Positions 1 through 10,299 are shown, counted from the stretch's first letter. The stretch: DNA of 64,000 nucleotides from Ceraceosorus guamensis (GCF_003144195.1 NW_020290045.1:79885-143884), one strand, 5' to 3'. The notes: generated by a model from the sequence alone, not told the origin. Made by a program: numbers and translations.

Positions 1-1219
1 TGTTGGCGCTACGCCAGCCGAGACGGCGACGCAGGTAGGACAGTTCGTTCGCCCGCAATTGCTTGATGCGCTCCAAGTATGGTGACTCCCAAGCAAAGCA
101 TTTGATGATGCGGATACCAGACATGAGCTCGGTGATTGCACGAACGCGTGCATCGGTCCACTTCATGGAGCGTTTCCTGAGTGAGAACAAGTGCTTTGTG
201 ATCAAGCTTTGGCTTGGTGAAAGGAGCAGCACGAAGGCAAACCCGGGCAAAGCTGAATATCCTAAGGTGTAGATTTGCAGAGCTAGACAGATGGCGATCT
301 GAACAATGGAAGTCCACGCCATGTGGAAGAATTGACAGCAATAGTCGATGCGGCTGACGTCGGCGGATATAAGTGTAACGAGCTTCGAATTGCTGAGGCC
401 TCCAGATACCCGAGACCTATTTGATAGGCGCATGGCTCGACGGTAAATCGCATGAATGAGCGCTGTCCGCAGAAGGATTCCCGTGCCAAATCCGCGATAG
501 AAGGAATGGACGTTTAAGAAGACGATAATGAGCTGGACAAGGAAGAGTCCGATGCCAAGACCGATGCCTTGGCCGATGTGAGGAGCTGGTGGAGCACCTG
601 GCCGCTTGCTATTGTACGAAGCAGTCACAAAGTCTGTGATGGAACGAAGTAGCAGCGGCGAGGTGATGGTGCCTATATCAGACAGCAGTTTCAGGAAGCC
701 GCCGGTCCAGAAGAAGACGAGGACAGTCTCGTTCATTGCCATTGCCAGCGATGGCTTCTGAGGCTCTGGCGCCTTGTTTCGCCTCCAGAAGAGCAAGCGT
801 GGGGAGCGGTTTCCGGACGATGTCCCACCTCCGACGTCCATCACTTTTTCCGACTTGTCTGCCTCCGAACCAACCTCAGGTAGCCCCTTCGCAGCATTCG
901 CAGCTTGAGCTTTCAAGCACTGTCGTTGCCAAGCTCGTTCCAGACGATCTGCATACTCGGACGCTTGCGTGCTATCCTGCAACCGATACAGATCCTCAGG
1001 GGTCAGCGGCCGGGTATAGCCCACAGTGAGCAGTTTGTTGAGCCAAGAGAAGGTGACAATATTCCACCAACTCGCGTGCAGCTCCGGTGTCATGACTGGA
1101 TCGTCGAGAGACGAGAGCACTGGCCGGGGCTCCGTCGATAGGAATGGCACCCGACGATACCGTGGTCGCGGTGGATAGCGCGGCACGTCGCCCGCCTTCA
1201 TCAGCACCGTGTTCGACAT
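1..1219 (-). CDS. ABCC-type ABC transporter, N-terminal part (cut by window edge)
   Basis: One open frame of 406 codons runs from an ATG at 1219-1217 off the left edge, with no intron needed. The first 180 or so residues are a cytosolic N-terminus with the WWNIVTFSWLNKLL segment typical of full-length ABCC/MRP exporters just before the first membrane domain. Hydrophobic helices follow (for example around LGIGLFLVQLIIVFL), then the family signature of ABC membrane domain 1: KWTDARVRAITELMSGIRII followed by KCFAWESPY. The nucleotide-binding domains must lie outside the window. In Ustilago maydis a putative ABC transporter (fer6, from memory) belongs to the ferrichrome A cluster, so export of the siderophore or an intermediate is a reasonable inference. 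A general drug or conjugate pump remains possible. The gene points away from the rest of the cluster. Confidence 0.85.
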   Translation of the reverse strand, partial: MSNTVLMKAGDVPRYPPRPRYRRVPFLSTEPRPVLSSLDDPVMTPELHASWWNIVTFSWLNKLLTVGYTRPLTPEDLYRLQDSTQASEYADRLERAWQRQCLKAQAANAAKGLPEVGSEADKSEKVMDVGGGTSSGNRSPRLLFWRRNKAPEPQKPSLAMAMNETVLVFFWTGGFLKLLSDIGTITSPLLLRSITDFVTASYNSKRPGAPPAPHIGQGIGLGIGLFLVQLIIVFLNVHSFYRGFGTGILLRTALIHAIYRRAMRLSNRSRVSGGLSNSKLVTLISADVSRIDYCCQFFHMAWTSIVQIAICLALQIYTLGYSALPGFAFVLLLSPSQSLITKHLFSLRKRSMKWTDARVRAITELMSGIRIIKCFAWESPYLERIKQLRANELSYLRRRLGWRSAN

Positions 1220-3250
1220 GGTCCAGATGAGCAGGGCAGCGTGGGCAGGATGCCGATGGGAAAGAGAGAGAAATCACGGAGTCGTCTGTGCTGAGAGGTC
1301 ATGGTTGTGACCAAGTGTATCAGGCCTCTGAAGACTTCAACCCTTGCCTACCTAGCCGCGCTCCCCCATCAGAATCTCTCGATGGAGGTCCCTTCGAGCA
1401 TTGCATGTCATCCTCATCGGCAGACTGGCATGCCTGTCTGCGAACAGTGCCGGGTCCCCGCCTGCAGGCCTGCACACAGGACCGACTTAGCTCATGCAAG
1501 ACTAAAGGGAGGGACCTCGCTAAATTTCAAAACGATACATCCAAATCTGCGCGCAGCTTCACGCCGTCCCAAAATCTTGCGGTGATGGCCTTTTCGTTGA
1601 GCATGTGGAGCAGCGGAGCTGAAAGCTTGTTGGTGGTCAAACCACACGCTCACAGCCGCGGAGCCGGAAAGTCGTCTTTGCAGCACGTACGTACAGTAGA
1701 AGGAGCTAGATGACGCATGATTCACGACTGAGATCTTCGCTCAAAGCATCAGGCGATTTTGTTCGCGTGTACATCATCTGCACACTCACACTCATTTGAG
1801 TCATGACTGCTCCATGCACCTGTGCGGAATGCCCAACGGCAAGGGTTAGTTAGAGCGGGCGGAGATCGCTCAAGTCGCCGAGCTCCTCGCAAGGCGCGCG
1901 GCATCATCATCGTCATCAAGCGATCTGAAAGTCGCAGTTTCAAATAGCAAAAGCTGCTGCAGCTGCATAAGTCGAATTTCAAACTTTTCCATTCCTAATT
2001 TGATTCGAACACCGCCGGTGCTTCCGCCCTCGAGGCAGGGCTGCTGCTCCTGCAAGACGTCAGTCTTGTGCATACGCATTGGATCTGGCCACTGTAATCA
2101 GATCCGTCGGTCGGTGGCCTACAACAAGAAAGCTTTCGAGAACAAACTCGCATCTGATGCATCGCACGCTCTTGGACATTCGCGCTCACACCCGAAAACA
2201 GTCAACGTCACGGTTGTCTAATTCGATAGCGGTCTTGAGTAGCACTTTTGTTTGAGGTAGTGACGATCCCCAAAATTGTAGCAGAGCATTCAGTAACGTA
2301 TTTGCACCTGTTATGTACAATGGCATTGGGGGGCTACATTCTCCGAGTTTACGGTTGCGATTGAAATCGGTAGTGAGCCCTCCTGGGCTGGCAAGGCGAA
2401 GTTTGCAGACGTGCAGGCGACTCGCAGAGCGCTTTCGCTCTCCTCTCGGTCCAGGGCTCAAGTGTCGTTCGAGCTCAATGGTCCATTCGTCAATTGTGCA
2501 TGTCCAATTTCGCCCTAGCTCAAGTGCCAAGGACGGAATCTTTGTGCCGCTCATCGCTATCTTGTAGGTCTTTGGTACTCTGACTGGACCCAGCCAACGT
2601 TCTACGTGATGACCCTCAACGATCGCTGTCACGTGTATGTTTGACTGGCGTGTGCCTTCGTACGCGCGCGCGTTTGGCCCGGCCAGCATGCATGCTGCAG
2701 CGAGCGTATTTATGCTGTGCGCAACCCTTGACTAGCACCGCGGCGAAACCACTTGTTGTGAGTCCGAGTCCGAGTCCGAGTCCGATGCCGCGGGCGGCTT
2801 GGATCGTGCGAAGTATAAAGTCATGAGTTGTAGATGTCCACCTCACTCCGGACACATGTCGCCGAAGCACGGTGGCCTTGGTCATCGATGAGCACCAAGC
2901 CACACACGTCGTCCAACGTCCCCGACGACCTCGTGGTGATGACTGACAAGTGGCAAGGCATGCGCTACCATGGCGCATATCGTGTTAGTGCAGTACTGCT
3001 CTTGCAGCTATTCGCAAGAGGGAAAAGGTCGGGCCGCGCGAGCGCAATCTCTCAGGTAGGTGGAAAAGGCATATAGGGGTGGACAAAGGAAGCCCTGATC
3101 CAGATTCGTATTTCCGAAAGCCACGAGTGACTCAGAAGCAAATCTTGTCGAGTGCAGACGTATTTGTCTTTTGATCTGCAACCACGACTCTCGTCGACAC
3201 CGCCCCTCATTCTCGCGCTGAAAATTTTCATCGTGCCCTCCAAAGCCGAT
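1220..3250. other. Intergenic region between ABC transporter and hydrolase
   Basis: About 2 kb between two divergently transcribed genes, so it should hold both promoters. I find no coding frame with recognisable domain content; the open frames here are short and unlike known proteins. I see no GGATAA/TGATAA element. A hexanucleotide repeat lies at 2760-2785, and motif-family boxes (GATTCACGACT, GAGTCATGACT) lie near 1720-1806. Confidence 0.6.
2760..2785. repeat. Hexanucleotide tandem repeat (GAGTCC)n
   Basis: Four consecutive copies of GAGTCC plus a partial unit, about 480 bp upstream of the hydrolase start. It is a simple microsatellite with no visible function. Confidence 0.9.
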
Positions 3251-4571
3251 ATGTACGGTAATCCTGAGCCCGACTTTACCGTTCCTTTCAAGAGCGTGAC
3301 CATCGAAGGCGGCGCGACATTGGACATCGAGGTCGATGTCTACCTGCCAGCGTCAACAGGAGATAGCGCAAGCCTGAGCAATGCTGTACTGTACATTCAT
3401 GGTGGAGCCATGGTCGCCATGGTAAGTCCAAAGGAACCCTTCCATCCACATTTTGAAAGCATGAAATTGCGGAAATTCGCTCACGTACACATCGCTCGAT
3501 CAGGACAAGACCGACATACCCATCTTCTTGCCTCGATACGCCAAATCCAACCATCTAGTACTCATATCTACCAATTACAGATTAGCACCGCAAGGCAAAG
3601 TGCAAGAGGCGGCTAGCGACTGTATCGATGCTGCCAAGTGGTGCGAGAGCGATCTGCAAAAAGCCATGGATGAGCATGCTTCAACGTCGACGAGCAGCGC
3701 ATACAGACCGCAATGGAGCGGAAAGCTGGCCATTATGGGCGGATCTGCCGGTGGCTGGCTCACCTTGCTCGTCGCTGCCGCCGGCGTGCCGTCGATAAAA
3801 GCTGCGGCTGCAATTTATCGTGAGTGGTAGTCCTTCCCACTTCTCATGAAAGGTAGCGACGTCGCTGATCAAGTGCGACATGTGCTGTCCACAGCCATGA
3901 CCAATCTCAGCGATCCTCACTTTGAGAATGTGCGTGGTGATCAAAGCACTCTTTGCAATTCGAGCATTGTTGGTGGAGCAGCAATAGACTGACTGAGACT
4001 TTCCCAATGCACAGCCTATGGATGTACCAGCTTACGATCGCGAGACTGTAGCCGAGTATATTGACGGACCCATTGTTGCTGGAGCCGAGCCCGATTTGGA
4101 TTACGAGACGGGAGCTCTAAAGGGAAGGCATCGAGCTGCTTACTACATGGCCAGCCAAGGGCTCTGGCGCAATTGGCTGCTTGGCGAGGATCACTCTGCG
4201 GCTACGCTTGAAGCATACGATGCCAGACGACTGGTGCACAATCGTTGGCCGCCGACCTTTTTGCTGCACGGTGAGTCTGGTTCCGTAGTCGCAGTCGCAG
4301 TCTCCATCGCTCTGCTCGTCTACACGATCCCAGACTCACCTTTCTTCGCCTCGCTGGCTGAATGACGTGCTCAGGCGCCGGCGACACTACTATCCCACCT
4401 ACAAATAGCCAGGACATGGCCGAATCTCTTAAGAAATCCAAGGTCGAACACGTGCTTCGTCTCGTACCCGAGAAACCGCACTTCTTCGATATGCTTGCGC
4501 CTCAAGAGGCCGAGGAGGAACTGGGGATCACGGACATGTTGACCTTCTTGGTTGAGCAGATGGAGCAGTAG
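3251..4571 (+). CDS. Alpha/beta hydrolase (esterase/lipase fold-3 type), five exons
   Basis: Model: join(3251..3421, 3504..3819, 3895..3929, 4015..4270, 4375..4571), 324 residues; all introns are GT-AG and 75-104 nt. The full catalytic machinery is visible: the oxyanion-hole motif HGGA at about residue 50, the nucleophile elbow GGSAG with Ser about 138, the acid in GAGDTTIP (Asp about 263) and His about 295 in EKPHFF. This is the layout of small carboxylesterases of the BD-FAE/hormone-sensitive-lipase type. There is no signal peptide or membrane segment, so a cytosolic enzyme is likely. It sits 1 kb upstream of a hydroxyornithine acyltransferase on the same strand, so hydrolysis of a siderophore ester or acyl bond to release iron is attractive, as fungal siderophore esterases do for fusarinine-type compounds. 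That role is inference; a generic esterase is equally compatible with the sequence. Confidence 0.85.
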
Positions 4572-5060
4572 CAGGCACGCTGCAAGGGACGAGAAATCGA
4601 AGCGGCCAGATTGATCATTGCGGAGCGACAAGTCACGCGAGCATACACACACGATAGATGCGAATTCATTCAACCAACATTCTAGAAAGACTTCGCGCAT
4701 GCATTTCCCTGGGTTTCTTGGGTGCAGGTTGTGGTGGAAATGTGTGGTGGTGCCAGCCGCTCCTAGCACACCCGCCGCTGGGATGATGTCCTCGCCGCGC
4801 GCACCCAGACAGCAGACTCAGAACAGTCGCGAGTCTAGTCTGAAGTCACGTACAGTGCCAAGTCGCGAGTGTTCTCTGCTGCGCTCACGGCGACTACTGA
4901 GAGTGCCCATCCATACAAGAACAGTCCTCAAATGTGGGCTTGAAGCTGATGTAGAATCTCCAATGATCTTCTGTCAATTTTTGAGTCTGGAGTCGTGAGT
5001 GTCAATAGCCAAAAATTTGCGTCATCCCATACCCACCGAGGGCTCAAGTCGTGCTTCATG

Positions 5061-5069
5061 ATCGGATAA
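5061..5069 (+). promoter_or_regulatory. GATA-factor site ATCGGATAA
   Basis: The sequence ATCGGATAA contains GGATAA, which fits the (G/T)GATAA site reported for the U. maydis iron regulator Urbs1, and differs at one base from the ATCWGATAA consensus of ascomycete SreA. It lies about 540 bp upstream of the acyltransferase start. Iron repression through this site is inferred, not shown. Confidence 0.45.
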
Positions 5070-5571
5070 GGCTGCCGCCAAGCACAATCACCTGCAAGGG
5101 CGAATTTGAATCTGAATGTGCCGCCCCTTTTGAAGTCAAGAATTTAATTTGAATCGTGAAAATCGTTCGCACGTCTGCGGCGGGAAATAATGCGAAAAGA
5201 TCGTCATGATTTCTCGGAACCGCGCGCGTGGGTTGCCGTGCCGTGCCGTGCGCGCACGGACGGACGGGCAAGGTGGAGAAGCGCGCGATCGATGATGAGC
5301 TAGCTGCATTCGTGATTTGCATGCAATGCATGCGTGCTGGTCAGATCTTCTGGCGCGTCCATCCTTCACCGTGGTTGTTGTGCACTCGCTCACCAGTTCC
5401 TAGCTCGCTTATAAGATTGACCATCCTACGCTGGTCTGTCGCGCTCGGCTCATCGTCCTGCTGACCCGCTCATCGCTGTTCGTTGAAGCGGGACTTGGAA
5501 GACTTCTTTGCGAGTCGCTTTCGCGATTTCGACTCGCTCACTCACACCTTCCTACACCTCCGATCCTCGCG

Positions 5572-5573
<2 letters not shown>

Positions 5574-5603
<30 letters not shown>

Positions 5604-5605
5604 CA
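5574..5605 (+). repeat. AAGC repeat leader before the acyltransferase ATG
   Basis: A run of CAAG/AAGC tetranucleotides (about six units, then AGCAAGCAACA) ends directly at the ATG at 5606. It would form a structure-poor, purine-rich 5' leader. It is a simple repeat in the transcript leader. Confidence 0.8.
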
Positions 5606-7127
5606 ATGGCTACCGCACTACCTGGTCAAACCCAGCCTCCCTCGGCTGTCATCATCCCCTCTGAGCGCCCTCTGAGCGAGAGGTTCACCCTGCCAGATCT
5701 GACCGCCATCAGTTTCGACGCCAGCAATGCCGACGAAATTCAAGTATCGATCGGCGTGATGCCAAAACAGAAGGATGCGGAGCTCAAGCCGCTCGCACTG
5801 TTTCGAAGAGCAGGCGGAGAGGATGCAAGGAAGGCGAGGGTCAGCTTGCATGGTGCTGTGAATGACGATCGAGCCAAGCACGAGCAGGTTTGGCAACTCG
5901 ACGCTCCGCAAGATCAGAGCTCCTTTGAGCTCTCGCCTGCGGACACTTGGGCTGCCCTGTATGCCTGTGAGTATCGGCACGATCCTATCGCCCGCCTCGA
6001 TGTCGTTGGGATTCGGACATTGATCCACGCATGCCCCTTTGCCCGTAGTCTGGATCCGCAACGACTTCAACGAGCGTTTGCCTGTTGAGCTCGGCACGAA
6101 GTTGTCCAACCGAGACCACATTCTGGCGTATCTCACGCACACTGGTTTGGGATTTCGAGCCCCCGATGCAGTTGGGCGGTATGAGCTACTATGGGATCGC
6201 AGCGCCTTCTGGCAAGGTGAGGCTTGAGCCTGTACCAGATGGTCAAGCGTCGTTCGCCACTGACGATCAAGATTCTTGATGCTGCAGGTGCCGGTGCACC
6301 TCTCGGGCGATCGTGGCTTCAAGCGCCCCTTCCAGCAGCAGATGCATTCGGGCCACTCACCAGCACTTCATTTCCGCACACGCTCTCCTTTACAAAGTCG
6401 GACAACCCGCCAGTTCTGACTGCCCATCCTCTGCGTCCACCCAAACCAGCACCGGGAAGCATCGTCTACTCTCGCTACATTCACAGCGTCAAGCAGCACC
6501 TCACCTTGACCCACATCAACCCTGACGATCCCAAGCACTTCGAAGCTTATTGCAGGTGGCAGAATTCGGATCATGTCAACAAGGGCTGGAGGGAAAGAGG
6601 TTCGGAGGATTATCATAGACAGTATCATAAAGGACGTCTTGCTGATCCTCATATCATGGGCTACATTCTGTCTTGGGACGGCGAGCCTGCCGGATATGGC
6701 GAAGCCTCATTCAACAAGGAAGATGTGAGTAACGATCCGTAGCGTCTAAATCTCCCAAGGAAGCAGGCTTGCTAACGTTGTCTCGTCTGCAATATGCTTC
6801 ACGCAGGGCATGGCAGCATTTGTAGGCGGCATGGGCGATTACGATCAAGGTACCCACCTACTGATCGGCGAGTCCAAATTCCGAGGACGTCATCGATTCG
6901 CCTCTTCCATGGTCAGCATGAAGCATTTTTGTTTCCTGCGAGAATCCAGGACGCACATCGTGATTGGAGAACCGCGATTCGATCTGCCGATCATTCCTTT
7001 GCTGGCTCAGCATTTGCCGCAATCGTGGCGCAGAGAGGTGGAGTTGCCGCATAAAAGGGCTGTATTGTTCCTGCTACACCGCGACCGCTTCTTTGATGCC
7101 GGACCTTCTGGTGGCATCTTCTACTGA
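5606..7127 (+). CDS. N5-hydroxyornithine acyltransferase (SidF/Fer5/SidL type)
   Basis: Model: join(5606..5966, 6049..6216, 6288..6724, 6807..7127), 428 residues with GT-AG introns of 71-82 nt. The C-terminal half carries the siderophore-acyltransferase (GNAT/IucB-like) block: a TLTHINPDDPKHFEAYCRWQ stretch, DPHIMGYILSWDGEPAGYGE, then DYDQGTHLLIGESKFRG, FLRESRTHIVIGEPRFD and a terminal FLLHRDRFF followed by GPSGGIFY. The enzyme transfers an acyl group from CoA to N5-hydroxyornithine. Fer5 uses methylglutaconyl-CoA, SidF anhydromevalonyl-CoA and SidL acetyl-CoA; sequence alone does not tell which. The neighbouring enoyl-CoA hydratase favours a non-acetyl donor. The protein ends in IFY, so no peroxisomal PTS1 is present, unlike what is reported for A. 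fumigatus SidF. The start is the first ATG after the CAAG leader. Confidence 0.9.
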
Positions 7128-7355
7128 GCGAGCTCCTGATGCTCCAAAATATCGCGAAATGTCATGAGGCATGCGTTGCCTGCACCCTGTCCGAGGCCGC
7201 ACGAGACGAGCTGCTTGGCAGACAAGGAGGGTGCAAGCGTGACGAAAAGCGTCTGACCAGCTCGTACTTACGAGCATGAAATCGTTCCTTTCTGAGATTA
7301 CGAGAGCCACAGTCTAATTTACACAAAGCAGGCACACGACTACGATCGCACCATT

Positions 7356-8555
7356 TTACTTGCCCACAAAGTTGGGCTTGCGTTTTGCGGCAAAAGCGAG
7401 CAGAGCTTCTCGGCGATCCTGAGTGGGCAAGAGTTTCTCGTAGCACATGCGTTCCCACTGGAGCGCATCTTCCAACTCGAAGTCGAGTCCGTGCGAGATC
7501 GCCATTTTTGCAGAAGCGAGGGCCAAAGGGGCTGTCGGGAGGTGTGCCATTTTAGGTCGGACGGGTCCTGGTGTGAGCCCCGTGTCGCATAGAAGGCAGG
7601 GTGCCTGGGTGCAGGCGAGCGAAAGCACTCACCACTCTTGGCCATACGCTGGGCTAGTGCGAGTGCTCGCTGTGCTGCGGTTTGACCCTCGTCTGCTAGG
7701 TAGTCGATCAAACCCCATGATTTGGCCGTCTCGGCATCGATCAACCTTCCGGTGTAGATGAGCTCTTTTGCGCGCGCAAGACCGATCAGACGAGGTGCTC
7801 TTTGCGTCCCTCCAGCGCCTGGAATGATGCCTAGCTGAACCTGTCACATTGGCGTGCGCAGGAGAGGCAATCGTACGTCAGAACGCGTACACGGCTAGCA
7901 CGCATCACGCAGTGCTGTACGCGCTTTTGCTCACCTCTGGAAACCCAAGCTTGTCGACGCTAGGACTAGCGATTCTGAAATCGCAAGCCAAGCTGAGCTC
8001 CAAACCTCCTCCGAGAGCAGGTCCGTCGATGGCAGCGATTGTCGGTACGGGAAAAGCGGCCAACTTGTCGAAGATTCTTCTCAAGTCGGACAAGAAGCCC
8101 ACCACTTCTTGTTCAGACATGGATTTCCTCTCGATCAGATCTGCTCCTGCGCAGAAAGCATTGGTGCTGCTGCTCTCGATGATGACGCATCTGAGCGGTT
8201 CTTTGGCCTGCGATGATCGGATCGTGGATGCAGGGTCCTTCAAAGAGCCGATGGAGGTGTGGTGCGAGGAAGGGGACGTGGAGCGAGAAGCGCTTGACGA
8301 TGTCGGTGGGGAAACTTTGCTGGACCCGTTGGCATCCTGGTGAGCTTCGGAAGGGGTCAAGGAAGCTCTGCGAGGAGGTGTGGCCCAACCTGAAGGCATG
8401 ACGCTCGCCAGCGCCAAGATTTCATCCAAACGATCATCTAATTGTGCCAGAACCTCGCGCGAAATGGCATTGCGAGCTTCGGGTCGGTCTAGTACTATGC
8501 GGTGGATACCTCCTGCAAGAGGCTCCTCATGCCGTACCAGAATAGGCTTGGTCAT
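7356..8555 (-). CDS. Enoyl-CoA hydratase/isomerase, AUH-like (Fer4/SidH type)
   Basis: Model: complement(join(7356..7567, 7633..7834, 7935..8555)), 344 residues. The crotonase core is clear: RIVLDRPEARNAIS, the oxyanion motif NAFCAGADLIERKSMSEQEV, DGPALGGGLELSLACDFRIA, GFPEVSKS/LGIIPGAGGTQRAPRLIG spanning an intron, and the C-terminal helix ending AAKRKPNFVGK. The CAGADLIER and MSEQEV pattern is typical of AUH, the methylglutaconyl-CoA hydratase branch. In siderophore clusters this family makes methylglutaconyl-CoA from HMG-CoA (Fer4) or anhydromevalonyl-CoA (SidH), feeding the neighbouring acyltransferase. The start is the first in-frame ATG, just before the conserved strand. About 65 Ser/Pro-rich residues (genomic 8208-8402) interrupt the core between helix 1 and the next strand: either an in-frame insertion or an unrecognised intron with a weak donor. 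The two genes converge, with stop codons about 230 nt apart. Confidence 0.88.
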
Positions 8556-8799
8556 GTTAAGGTCTGGCGCGATTGCTTGTGGTTTTGAATCTTGACTGGA
8601 TGAAAGAGGACTTGAGGAGGGCCTGGGCTTCACAGAAACTCCACAATTCTGAATGCCTTTATGGTCTCGGCTTTGCCGTTCCCTGCTAGTGCAAAAGGCT
8701 TGTTGGTTGCATGCAGACTGCGGATGTGGACATTTGGACAGCCGTTCCTAGGACAGAGGAAGAGACCTGCTAAAATTCGAGATTTGTGACTTGATCTCT

Positions 8800-8808
8800 T
8801 TATCGGAT
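8800..8808 (-). promoter_or_regulatory. GATA-factor site ATCCGATAA
   Basis: Read on the minus strand, the sequence is ATCCGATAA, matching the ATCNGATAA shape of the 5061 site. It lies about 245 bp upstream of the hydratase start. It lacks the preceding G/T of the Urbs1 site, so it is a weaker candidate for that factor. Confidence 0.4.
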
Positions 8809-9301
8809 GAATCGTGGATCAAAATGTTGACGAGCAATCAATAATGCGAGGAACGTGTATGCGCCAAGATCGAGATCGAGAGAACAGGCGAGGGAACTCG
8901 ACGAGGTGCATGTAATCTACATGAACTGCTGGAGCCTTGTCAAAAGTCTCACTTTTTGACTGCATGAGCAAGGCGTGAAATCTTGCTGTTCTGCCCATGC
9001 AGCTTTCAATCAAGAATCCAAATCCGTCATCACGCTCGTCATTTGTACGTGGCTCGTGACTTTGAGATCGTAAAGCATATGCTGCGATGATGACCAGTCG
9101 CGCGCGTCGAAAGTCGAAGCTCGATCCCAGCAAGCAAATTCTTGATTCACTTGGGCGTCTCAAGCTTCAAGGATCAACTGAGCACGCAAATGGCGTCTGT
9201 TTCTGGTGCGTCATCACAGACATATTCACATTTACGATTCTCGAAAGGTCCGACTCGTGATCCAAACTCACGCCATTGACTGCTCCACATGATGCGAAAC
9301 A

Positions 9302-9322
9302 AGAGAGAGAGAGAGAGAGAGA
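9302..9322. repeat. (GA)n microsatellite
   Basis: About ten GA dinucleotides in the divergent promoter region. Purine tracts of this sort are common in promoters and may affect nucleosome placement. Nothing else is visible. Confidence 0.9.
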
Positions 9323-9659
9323 CGATTTTGACCGAGGAGGTCGACCAGCCGGCAGCGCTCCAACGCCGCGAGAAATTCAAATTGGCAGGTGAAGCCCTCA
9401 GGCTTTGCGACCCGCACTTGACTGCATGTAGTTGCATGCTCATGACATGCATGAACACCTGCTGACGCAGCTGGCCATATCTGATCTCCGCGGAAAAATA
9501 AAAAAATAAAAAATAAAGGCATTGCATGACGCGCATTTTCTCGTGCGATAGGGTCTAGCCCATATGTGTACAATCTTGAATACAATCTTAAATATATCGG
9601 CTGGGTGATCTATTCAAATTACTTAGTCGCAATGCGACTGAGGAGTGAAGTCAAATAAG

Positions 9660-9665
9660 TGATAA
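9660..9665 (+). promoter_or_regulatory. GATA-factor site TGATAA
   Basis: TGATAA fits the (G/T)GATAA core reported for Urbs1. It lies about 640 bp upstream of the synthetase ATG in the shared promoter region. A second core, GATAA at 9852-9856, lies 190 bp further on but is preceded by C. Confidence 0.4.
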
Positions 9666-10114
9666 CCGTAAAGCTTCCGGAGCCACTCAGACTGCATTTT
9701 CGGTCATCTTAATTCGATGTCGGCTGTCTGGTTTGTCAGCCTCGGCTGAAGTGAAATTGGGGCCGAGCCGCCGGCTCAATCGAATGACGTGAATAATTGT
9801 GTTTAGTCCACACCGTAAGGAACACTGAACAGCGCCTGCCGCACATCGACCGATAACCTGGACGGATTAGATGTACATCCTTCTCCACACCTACGCCCAC
9901 TCAATTCGCACTCACGATTGGTGTTGTTCTGTCTCACTCAGTTGGGCTGGGCAGACCTGCCTGACAGACGCCCATCCAAAAGGCGGAGTCGTTTAATTGC
10001 GAACACCCGCGCCGGCTTCATTCCTGATTTGAGCCGCACGCGCGCTCTTTGCTCTCTCAAAATCGACGCCATCTACAAGCCGCTTCTCGTCGTTGCTTCT
10101 GCGCTAGGTGCCTC

Positions 10115-10120
10115 TATAAA
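10115..10120 (+). promoter_or_regulatory. TATA box of the synthetase gene
   Basis: A perfect TATAAA in the context CCTCTATAAAGC lies 180 bp upstream of the synthetase start codon, a plausible distance for a fungal TATA element with a leader of roughly 100 nt or more. Confidence 0.45.
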
Positions 10121-10299
10121 GCTAAGCTGAAGCTGTCCGTGCCCGAATCTAGAGTATTCGGGTCATCTGCTACGCAGCTTCTTGCTCCCCGCGCTCGAAA
10201 AGGCATACCGTCGAAATAGGGCAGGTCACCTTACACGCTGCCCGCGTTTGGTCGTCCGAGCCGCCCAGCGCAACGGAAGAATCAGCGTGTCTACGTGGA

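Larger units (their letters stand above)
4572..5605. promoter_or_regulatory. Promoter region of the acyltransferase gene
   Basis: About 1 kb without a gene. It holds the 3' flank of the hydrolase, a GATA element (ATCGGATAA, 5061-5069), a possible TATA-like CTTATAAG at 5408-5415 (about 190 nt before the start codon) and a CAAG-repeat leader directly before the ATG. Confidence 0.5.
8556..10299. promoter_or_regulatory. Divergent promoter region between hydratase and synthetase genes
   Basis: 1.74 kb separating two divergently transcribed siderophore genes; no coding frame of its own is credible. It holds three GATAA cores (8800-8808 on the minus strand; 9661-9665 and 9852-9856 on the plus strand), a (GA)n tract at 9302-9322, an A-rich tract near 9495-9515, scattered motif-family boxes around 9000-9150 and a TATA box 180 bp before the synthetase start. 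Confidence 0.55.

Noticed and set aside
1995-2012. TTTGATTCGAACACC as a reverse tRNA B-box
   Set aside because: The core resembles GTTCGAATC, but no A-box or cloverleaf arms could be built around it.
2186-2689. 167-codon minus-strand frame between ABC transporter and hydrolase
   Set aside because: No recognisable domain and no supporting splice partners; likely chance.
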